A program made the position numbers and the translations under genes. 64,000 bases of DNA. Source: Actinoplanes aureus. GTDB taxonomy: Bacteria > Actinomycetota > Actinomycetes > Mycobacteriales > Micromonosporaceae. The stretch is taken from contig NZ_JADQTO010000008.1 in assembly GCF_015704865.1 (NCBI RefSeq), positions 143,307 through 207,306 on the forward strand. Reading direction: 5' to 3'. Positions 58,564-64,000 of the stretch are shown in pieces. How positions within the stretch are numbered: position 1 is the first letter of the stretch; the number at the start of each line of letters is the position of its first letter. The notes beneath the pieces are model-generated. The model was not told the DNA's origin and ran no database searches. It saw only the letters and a list, made by a program, of their open reading frames with translations.

Positions 58564-59562
58564 GTGACCATCCGGGTTGGCATCAACGGCTTCGGCCGTA
58601 TCGGTCGTAACTTCTTCCGGGCGGTTCTCGCTTCCGGGGCCGACATCCAGATCGTCGGCGTGAACGACCTGACCGACAACGCCACGCTGGCTCACCTGCT
58701 GAAGTACGACAGCATCCTGGGCCGTCTCGGCCACGAGGTGAAGGCGACCGCCGACGAGATCACCGTCGGTGGCCAGACGTTCAAGGCGTTCGCTGAGCGC
58801 GACCCGAACAACCTGCCCTGGGGTGACCTGGGCGCGGACGTCGTGATCGAGTCGACCGGCTTCTTCACCGACGCCAGCAAGGCCAAGGCGCACATCGACA
58901 AGGGCGCCAAGAAGGTCATCATCTCGGCGCCGGCCAAGAACGAGGACATCACGATCGTGATGGGCGTCAACGACAACCTGTACGACGCCGCGCAGCACAC
59001 GATCATCTCGAACGCGTCCTGCACCACCAACTGCCTCGCCCCGATGGCGAAGGTCCTGAACGACACGATCGGGATCGAAAAGGGTCTGATGACCACGATC
59101 CACGCGTACACCCAGGACCAGAACCTGCAGGACGGCCCGCACAAGGACCTGCGTCGCGCCCGCGCCGCCGCCCTGAACATCGTGCCGACCTCGACCGGTG
59201 CCGCGAAGGCCGTCAGCCTGGTGCTGCCGGAGCTGAAGGGCAAGCTGGACGGCTTCGCGCTGCGGGTGCCGATCCCCACCGGCTCGGCCACCGACCTCAC
59301 CTTCACCGCCGCTCGCGAGACGTCGGTCGAAGAGGTCAACGCCGCGATCAAGGCCGCTGCCGAGGGTCCGCTCAAGGGCATCCTGGTCTACACCGAGGAC
59401 GAGATCGTGTCGGCCGACATCGTCACCGACCCGGCCTCCTGCGTCTTCGACGCCGGCCTCACCAAGGTGATCGGCAACCAGGTCAAGGTCGTCGGCTGGT
59501 ACGACAACGAGTGGGGCTACTCGAACCGCCTCGTCGACCTGGTCAAGCTGGTCGGGGCCTGA
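58564..59562 (+). CDS. gap: Glyceraldehyde-3-phosphate dehydrogenase
   Basis: This 332-residue glycolytic dehydrogenase oxidises glyceraldehyde-3-phosphate with NAD+ and phosphate. NAD-binding start is IRVGINGFGRIGRNFFRA. The catalytic Cys lies in ASCTTNCLAPMAKVLND, the substrate region is TQDQNLQDGPHKDLRRARAA, and the C-terminal signature is WYDNEWGYSNRLVDLV. GAGGAG at 58551-58556 is 7 bases before GTG 58564. It leads the gap-pgk-tpiA-secG string; pgk starts 6 bases after its stop. Confidence 0.97.
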   Translation: MTIRVGINGFGRIGRNFFRAVLASGADIQIVGVNDLTDNATLAHLLKYDSILGRLGHEVKATADEITVGGQTFKAFAERDPNNLPWGDLGADVVIESTGFFTDASKAKAHIDKGAKKVIISAPAKNEDITIVMGVNDNLYDAAQHTIISNASCTTNCLAPMAKVLNDTIGIEKGLMTTIHAYTQDQNLQDGPHKDLRRARAAALNIVPTSTGAAKAVSLVLPELKGKLDGFALRVPIPTGSATDLTFTAARETSVEEVNAAIKAAAEGPLKGILVYTEDEIVSADIVTDPASCVFDAGLTKVIGNQVKVVGWYDNEWGYSNRLVDLVKLVGA

Positions 59563-59568
59563 TCTATC

Positions 59569-60765
59569 TTGAAGACTCTCGACGACCTGCTCGGCGAGGG
59601 TGTCTCGGGTCGGCGCGTCTTCGTGCGCGCCGACCTGAACGTCCCGTTCGACAAGGCAAACCCGGGCGTCATCAGTGACGACGGCCGCGCCCGCGCGGTC
59701 CTGCCGACGCTGATCGCGCTGCGTGATGCGGGCGCTCGCGTGATCGTGGCGTCCCACCTGGGCCGCCCGAAGGGCGCGCCGGACCCGAAATTCACCCTGC
59801 GCCCGGTCGCGACGCGGCTGGCCGAGCTGCTCGGGTCGTCGGTGGTCTTCGCTGACGACACCGTCGGCCCGGAGGCCACCCAGGCGGTCGCCGAGCTGCA
59901 GGACGGTCAGGTCCTGCTGCTGGAGAACCTGCGGTTCAACGAGGGTGAGACCTCGAAGGACGACGCGGTTCGCGGCGCGTTCGCCGGCCAGCTGGCCGCG
60001 TTCGCCGACTTCTACGTGGACGACGCGTTCGGCGCGGTGCACCGCAAGCACGCCTCGGTGTACGACGTGCCGGCCCGCCTGCCGCACTACGCCGGTGGTC
60101 TCGTCCTCAAGGAGGTCGAGGTCCTCAAGAAGGTGTCGGAGAGCCCGGAGCAGCCGTACGTCGTCGTCCTCGGCGGCTCGAAGGTCTCCGACAAGCTCGC
60201 CGTCATCCAGGCGCTGCTGCCCAAGGTGGACAAGCTGCTGGTCGGTGGCGGCATGTGCTTCACCTTCCTCAAGGCCCAGGGCCACGAGGTCGGTAAGTCC
60301 CTGCTCGAGGCCGAGATGATCGACACGTGCAAGGCGCTTCTGGAGCAGGCTTCCGGTCGGATCGTCCTGCCGGTCGACGTGGTCGCGGCGACGGAATTCT
60401 CCGCCGACGCCGACCACGCCATTTACGATATTTCCGAAATTCCGGCTGATCGGCTCGGCCTGGACATCGGCCCGAAGTCGACCGCGCTCTTCAGCGAGGC
60501 GATCTCGGGAGCGAAGACGGTGTTCTGGAACGGCCCGATGGGCGTCTTCGAACTGGCGCCGTTCGCCGCGGGCACTCGCGGCGTCGCCGAGGCCATCACC
60601 AAGATCGACGGCTTCTCGGTCGTCGGCGGCGGTGACTCGGCCGCGGCCGTCCGCACCCTCGGCCTGGACGAGTCCGCGTTCGGGCACATCTCCACCGGCG
60701 GGGGCGCGTCCCTGGAGTACCTCGAAGGCAAGACGCTGCCGGGCGTCGCCGCACTGGAGAAGTGA
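59569..60765 (+). CDS. pgk: Phosphoglycerate kinase
   Basis: This 398-residue kinase makes ATP from 1,3-bisphosphoglycerate. Motifs: N-terminal signature RRVFVRADLNVPFD, SHLGRPKGAPDPKFTLRPV, LLLENLRFNEGE, nucleotide-side VVVLGGSKVSDKLAVI and VFWNGPMGVFE, and the glycine-rich end VGGGDSAAAVRTLG. It begins with the rare TTG start at 59569, only 6 bases after the gap stop, with GGTCGGGG inside the end of gap as the only Shine-Dalgarno. Expression should therefore depend on translational coupling to gap. Its TGA overlaps the tpiA start. Confidence 0.96.
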   Translation: MKTLDDLLGEGVSGRRVFVRADLNVPFDKANPGVISDDGRARAVLPTLIALRDAGARVIVASHLGRPKGAPDPKFTLRPVATRLAELLGSSVVFADDTVGPEATQAVAELQDGQVLLLENLRFNEGETSKDDAVRGAFAGQLAAFADFYVDDAFGAVHRKHASVYDVPARLPHYAGGLVLKEVEVLKKVSESPEQPYVVVLGGSKVSDKLAVIQALLPKVDKLLVGGGMCFTFLKAQGHEVGKSLLEAEMIDTCKALLEQASGRIVLPVDVVAATEFSADADHAIYDISEIPADRLGLDIGPKSTALFSEAISGAKTVFWNGPMGVFELAPFAAGTRGVAEAITKIDGFSVVGGGDSAAAVRTLGLDESAFGHISTGGGASLEYLEGKTLPGVAALEK

Positions 60766-61550
60766 TGACGACCCGTAAGCCGATCATTGCCGGCAACTGG
60801 AAGATGAACCTCAACCACTTCGAGGCGAATCTGCTGGTCCAGAAACTGGCCGCGAGCCTGAACCCGGGGCAGCTCGAGGCCGTGGAGACGGTCGTGCTGC
60901 CGCCGTTCACCGACCTGCGCACCGTGCAGACCGCGGTCGACGGCGACAAGCTGGCCATCGCCTACGGCGCCCAGGACATCTCCCAGCACGCCGGCGGGGC
61001 GTACACCGGAGAGATCGCCGGCTCGATGCTGGCGAAGCTGGGCTGCACCTACGTGGTGATCGGGCACTCCGAGCGCCGCGAGTACCACGACGAGAGCGAC
61101 GAACTGGTCAACGCGAAGATCAAGGCGGCCTTCACGGCCGGCCTGACCCCGATCTTCTGCTGCGGCGAGGGCCTGGACATCCGGGAGGCCGGCAACCAGG
61201 TCTCGCACGTGGTCGCCCAGGTCGACGCGGGCCTGGACGGGCTCAAGGAAGACCAGATCAAGCAGATCGTCATCGCGTACGAGCCGGTCTGGGCGATCGG
61301 CACCGGCAAGACGGCGACACCGGACGACGCTCAGGAGGTCTGTGGCGCGATCCGGGCCCGGCTGACCGAGAAGTTCGGCGCCGAGGTGGCCGAGGCGGTC
61401 CGCATCCAGTACGGCGGCTCGGTCAAGGCGGCGAACATCGCCTCGATCATGGCCCAGCCGGACGTGGACGGTGCCCTGGTCGGCGGCGCGAGCCTGGACG
61501 CCGAGGAGTTCGCCTCCATCGTGCGCTTCCCGGAGCACGTCGCCCGCTGA
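60765..61550 (+). CDS. tpiA: Triosephosphate isomerase
   Basis: This ~261-residue TIM-barrel enzyme interconverts dihydroxyacetone phosphate and glyceraldehyde-3-phosphate. Motifs: IIAGNWKMNLN (Asn and Lys of the active site), VVIGHSERREYHDE (catalytic His), IAYEPVWAIGTGKTATP (catalytic Glu and mobile loop 6), and IQYGGSVKAANI with GALVGGASLDAEEF. ATG 60765 shares its A with the pgk stop (TGATG). A GTG codon immediately before it (60762) could also serve, adding one residue. It is co-transcribed with gap and pgk. Confidence 0.96.
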   Translation: MTTRKPIIAGNWKMNLNHFEANLLVQKLAASLNPGQLEAVETVVLPPFTDLRTVQTAVDGDKLAIAYGAQDISQHAGGAYTGEIAGSMLAKLGCTYVVIGHSERREYHDESDELVNAKIKAAFTAGLTPIFCCGEGLDIREAGNQVSHVVAQVDAGLDGLKEDQIKQIVIAYEPVWAIGTGKTATPDDAQEVCGAIRARLTEKFGAEVAEAVRIQYGGSVKAANIASIMAQPDVDGALVGGASLDAEEFASIVRFPEHVAR

Positions 61551-61668
61551 GCCGACCCGCGGCGGAAAACCGAAGTGGAGAACCACCCGTGTGCCCGGTC
61601 GCCCCGTGCGGCCGGGTACCGGCTATTGTGGGACGGCTGCTTGTCCCCTGAGAGGAATGAACCCGACC

Positions 61669-61923
61669 ATGCCGATCGAGTTCGCATACACGTTGATCGT
61701 GTTGCTGATCATCACCAGCATCCTGCTGACGCTGTTGATCCTGCTGCACCGGGGCAAGGGCGGCGGCATGTCCAGCATGTTCGGCGGCGGCGTCACCTCC
61801 AGCCTGGCCGGTTCCTCGGTGGCGGAGAAGAACCTGGACCGCTACACCGTTCTGGTGGGGATCATTTGGTTCGCGTGCATTGTCGGGCTTGGCTTCTGGC
61901 TCAAACTTGAGGTGGGTTCCTGA
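61669..61923 (+). CDS. secG: Protein translocase subunit SecG
   Basis: This 84-residue membrane subunit of the SecYEG translocon has two transmembrane helices, AYTLIVLLIITSILLTLLIL and TVLVGIIWFACIVGLGFWLK. They are separated by the typical Gly-rich cytoplasmic loop HRGKGGGMSSMFGGG. I choose ATG 61669; AGAGGA lies 12 bases before it. An in-frame ATG at 61657 would add four residues but leaves no ribosome-binding spacing. A canonical terminator with six Ts ends the gap-pgk-tpiA-secG unit 25 bases later. Confidence 0.93.
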   Translation: MPIEFAYTLIVLLIITSILLTLLILLHRGKGGGMSSMFGGGVTSSLAGSSVAEKNLDRYTVLVGIIWFACIVGLGFWLKLEVGS

Positions 61924-61948
61924 GCGTCCGCCGTAGTCGTACAATCTG

Positions 61949-61983
61949 CCGCGCGGCCGGTTTTTCCGGCCGCGCGGTTTTTT
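61949..61983 (+). terminator. Intrinsic terminator after secG
   Basis: CCGCGCGGCCGG (61949-61960) pairs with CCGGCCGCGCGG (61966-61977) over a T5 loop, followed by T6 (61978-61983). It is the most canonical terminator in the window. Confidence 0.95.
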
Positions 61984-62062
61984 GTCCTTGCCGTCCGGTT
62001 TAAGCCCCCAGTCGCCGACAGTCCGAACGGCAATGAGGCTCCTCGAGACAGGAGTAACGTCC

Positions 62063-62404
62063 GTGTCCAGTGGCAGCGCTATCCGCGGCAGCCGTGTCGG
62101 GTCCAGCCCGATGCGCCCCGACGAGCGCAGCGAACCCGCCCCACGCCGGCAGATCACCTATTTCTGCGCGGCCGGGCACGACAGCCAGATCTGGTTCGCG
62201 GCCGAGGCCGCGGCGCCGGACACCTGGGACTGCCCCCGGTGCGGGCAGCCGGCCGGCCTCGACCGGTCCAATCCGCCGGGGCGGTTGCGCACCGAGCCGT
62301 ACAAGTCGCATCTCGCATATGTGAAGGAGCGGCGCTCCGAGGAGGACGCCGCGGCGATCCTGGCCGAGGCGCTGGCGAGAGTCCGCAAGCGCCGCGGCGA
62401 GTGA
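62063..62404 (+). CDS. rbpA: RNA polymerase-binding protein RbpA
   Basis: This 113-residue actinobacteria-specific transcription factor binds the principal sigma factor and stabilises open complexes. The N-terminal basic tail (SGSAIRGSRVGS) precedes the core domain with zinc-site residues CAAGHDSQIWFAAEA and CPRCGQPAG. The C-terminal sigma-interaction domain follows (HLAYVKERRSEEDAAAILAEAL). GTG 62063 lies 8 bases after AGGAG (62050-62054). The gene sits alone after the secG terminator, as in many actinomycetes. Confidence 0.95.
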   Translation: MSSGSAIRGSRVGSSPMRPDERSEPAPRRQITYFCAAGHDSQIWFAAEAAAPDTWDCPRCGQPAGLDRSNPPGRLRTEPYKSHLAYVKERRSEEDAAAILAEALARVRKRRGE

Positions 62405-62405
62405 A

Positions 62406-63008
62406 TCAGAGCGGGCTGGTGTCCCGCCCGAGGTAGAGCGCGCCGGCGTCCGGGACCACGAGGTCCCGGAAGCCGAGCCGTCGGTAGAAGGCGTGCGCAC
62501 CGTGGTTCTCCGGCGCCATCCCCAGATGCACGCGCGGCACGCCGGCCGCCCGCAGCCCGTCCAGGAACGCGGCCATCAGGCCCCGCCCGAGGCCCTTGCC
62601 CTGCCACTCCGGCAGCAGGTCGATGTGCAGGTGCGCCGGATAGTCGGCCAGCTCGGGCAGCAGCATCCGCTCCGGATCGCGGTGCAGGCCCAGCATCACC
62701 TCGTCCCGCGGATCGCCGTCCGGATAGCGGCCCTCGGTCGCCGGCAGCCACTCGGCGCGATACCACTTCACGAACGCGGCGGTGTCCGCGGTCCCGAGGA
62801 TGTAGCCGACCGCGTTACCGGCGCCGTCGTCGAGCACGTGCGCGTGTTCCGGCTCGCGCGTCACATACGGCACCGCCCAGATGTCGCCGAGCAGGCGGTC
62901 CGAACTGTGGTTGCCGCGCGCATCGCCGCCTGCGGCGCCGGTGCGCACGCAGATGTCGTAGATGGCGTCGAGGTCGCTGGGCCGGTAGGCGCGAGTCGTG
63001 GGGTGCAC
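62406..63008 (-). CDS. GNAT-family N-acetyltransferase
   Basis: This 200-residue single-domain GNAT enzyme starts RAYRPSDLDAIYDICVRTG. Motif A is HLHIDLLPEWQGKGLGRGLM with the acetyl-CoA pyrophosphate loop QGKGLGRG. The C-terminal motif B is LGMAPENHGAHAFYRRLGFR. The length and a central insert (residues ~75-115) resemble actinobacterial and eukaryotic OGA-like acetyltransferases, so the substrate is uncertain. Convergent with rbpA, with one base between stops. GTG 63008 follows a TAGAAT -10-like box by 6 nt, so the mRNA may be leaderless. Confidence 0.8.
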   Translation of the reverse strand: MHPTTRAYRPSDLDAIYDICVRTGAAGGDARGNHSSDRLLGDIWAVPYVTREPEHAHVLDDGAGNAVGYILGTADTAAFVKWYRAEWLPATEGRYPDGDPRDEVMLGLHRDPERMLLPELADYPAHLHIDLLPEWQGKGLGRGLMAAFLDGLRAAGVPRVHLGMAPENHGAHAFYRRLGFRDLVVPDAGALYLGRDTSPL

Positions 63009-63125
63009 GGCAAAATTCTAAAGAACCATTTGAGGTACGCGTTCCGCACAGTCCCCGGACTACCCCGCGACCGCCCGCGGGGAGACGCCCCACCGCGACC
63101 GCCGGGCCCGTGCACGTGGTTGCGC

Positions 63126-63156
63126 GGGCTTCGGGCGCGGAGTGCGCCCGAAGCCC
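63126..63156 (-). terminator. Terminator after pgl
   Basis: GGGCTTCGGGCGC (63126-63138) pairs with GCGCCCGAAGCCC (63144-63156) over a 5-nt loop, just beyond the minus-strand pgl stop at 63168. A second small hairpin, CCCCGCG/CGCGGGG, lies at 63063-63082. Confidence 0.7.
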
Positions 63157-63167
63157 CACACCGAGAA

Positions 63168-63905
63168 TCAGCGCTGCGTGGGTACCTCGGCGGCCGCGGC
63201 CTGGTCGAGCAGCCAGAGGGTCTTGCGTACGCCGGTGGCGCTGGCGGCGGGCAGGTGTTTCGGGCCACCGCCCTCCAGTGCCACCCCGACCGGCGCGGCC
63301 TTGTCCGGGCCGGCGGCGATCAGCCACACCTCGTCGGCGCTCTGGATCGTCGACAGGGTCAGCGTGACCCGGGTGGGCGGCGGCTTCGGGCTGTTGTGGA
63401 CCGCGGCCGTCGCGCCGGTCTCCTGGAGCACCGGGTGTTCGGGGAACAGCGAGGCCACGTGCCCGTCCTCGCCCACACCGAGCATCAGCACGTCGAAGCG
63501 GGGGAGCGGGGTGCCGAGCTCGTCCGCGTACCGGGCGGCGGCCGCCCCGGCGTCGTCGCCGTCCGGGCCGTCCGAAGCCGGCATGGCATGCACCCGGGCC
63601 GGGTCGAGCGGCAGCTTGTCCAGCAGCGCCTCGCGGGCCTGGGTCTCGTTGCGGTCCGGGTCGCCGCCGGGCAGGAACCGTTCGTCGCCCCACCACAGAT
63701 CCACCCGGGACCAGTCGATCGCGGCGGAGCCCGGCAGATCGCGTACCGCGCGCAACACCTTCGCCGCGACCCGGCCGCCGGTCAGGACCACGCTCGCCGA
63801 GCCGTGCACCGCCTGCGCGTCGATGATCTTGATAGCGAGTCGTGCCGCCACCGTGGACGCCAGGATGTCGGCGTCCGGAACCACCACGACCACGGTCTCA
63901 CTCAC
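63168..63905 (-). CDS. pgl: 6-phosphogluconolactonase
   Basis: This ~245-residue enzyme of the oxidative pentose phosphate pathway has the DevB/SOL fold: ASVVLTGGRVAAKVL, VDLWWGDERFLPGGDPDRNE (typical WxDERxVP/NxxxA signature) and FDVLMLGVGEDGHVASLFPEH. I prefer GTG 63905 because AAGGAG lies 8 bases upstream of it; the in-frame GTG at 63914 overlaps that site. In actinomycetes pgl usually ends the zwf-opcA-pgl operon, so opcA is expected just beyond the window. Confidence 0.92.
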   Translation of the reverse strand: MSETVVVVVPDADILASTVAARLAIKIIDAQAVHGSASVVLTGGRVAAKVLRAVRDLPGSAAIDWSRVDLWWGDERFLPGGDPDRNETQAREALLDKLPLDPARVHAMPASDGPDGDDAGAAAARYADELGTPLPRFDVLMLGVGEDGHVASLFPEHPVLQETGATAAVHNSPKPPPTRVTLTLSTIQSADEVWLIAAGPDKAAPVGVALEGGGPKHLPAASATGVRKTLWLLDQAAAAEVPTQR

Positions 63906-63931
63906 AGCGTTCACTCCTTATGAAGGGTCCG

Positions 63932-64000
63932 CCCCCCCCCCGGGGGGGGGGCGGCCCGGGGGGTTTTAGTGTTTAGTGGGGGGGGAACGGCGCGAGCGGC
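63932..64000. other. Homopolymer-rich window end, probably unreliable sequence
   Basis: Ten Cs (63932-63941) are followed by ten Gs (63942-63951), then more G runs (six at 63958-63963 and eight at 63978-63985) around GTTTTAGTGTTTAG. Base composition and run lengths are unlike the rest of the window, and no frame for the expected opcA end is visible. It looks like a poor-quality contig end. Confidence 0.6.

Overview
The window is a contiguous piece of chromosome from a high-GC actinomycete, most likely a member of the Micromonosporaceae (Actinoplanes/Micromonospora-like). Grounds: very high GC, many GTG and TTG starts, and actinobacterial marker genes (rbpA, whiA, an ANTAR response regulator of the PdtaR type, a CoaE-GrpB fusion, a mycothiol-dependent isomerase-fold protein, a TIGR02983-type SigE-family sigma factor). 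Almost everything is housekeeping. I see no prophage, IS element or CRISPR array, and no clearly broken gene.

Layout. 1-690 has no confident gene but holds degenerate ~63-bp repeats. Then come a minus-strand GNAT acetyltransferase, gltBD (glutamate synthase), pyk and tesB, a minus-strand DUF308 membrane protein and an unusual tRNA-Leu(CAA). 11.9-20.4 kb holds pdtaR followed by two amino-acid ABC systems in one codirectional run: livJHMGF, then a polar-amino-acid importer. 20.4-31.6 kb holds polA, an ArsR regulator with a strange N-terminus, two small stress-type proteins (DUF3140, DUF2945), a methyltransferase, rpsA, coaE-grpB, uvrB and an ABM monooxygenase. 31.8-37.4 kb holds a manganese-riboswitch-like leader with terC, then typA (minus), a lytic-transglycosylase-like lipoprotein, a diverged L11 paralogue and a ClpP-like protein lacking its catalytic residues. 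37.6-44.4 kb holds a 1835-residue Ser/Thr-kinase/ATPase/GAF/PAS/histidine-kinase hybrid, a SigE-family sigma factor and its membrane-protein partner. 44.5-55.2 kb holds an MBL hydrolase and mycothiol-dependent protein pair, rsgA, a GT-C-like membrane protein, uvrA, a Rieske lipoprotein and uvrC. 55.2-63.9 kb holds the conserved rapZ-yvcK-whiA-gap-pgk-tpiA-secG string, then rbpA, a GNAT protein and pgl.

The strongest regulatory signal is shared by all four DNA-repair genes in the window. polA, uvrB, uvrA and uvrC each carry the motif TGTC-R/C-core, N8, TANNNT, which fits the RecA-independent (PafBC-type) DNA-damage promoter known from mycobacteria. In polA, uvrB and uvrC the -10 box ends exactly 7 nt before the start codon, implying leaderless mRNAs. 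A second strong signal is the yybP-ykoY-like leader of terC: its 3' P1 strand is perfectly complementary to the terC Shine-Dalgarno, giving a simple model of Mn2+-controlled translation.

The last ~80 bases contain C10G10 and other G runs and are probably low-quality sequence at a contig edge.
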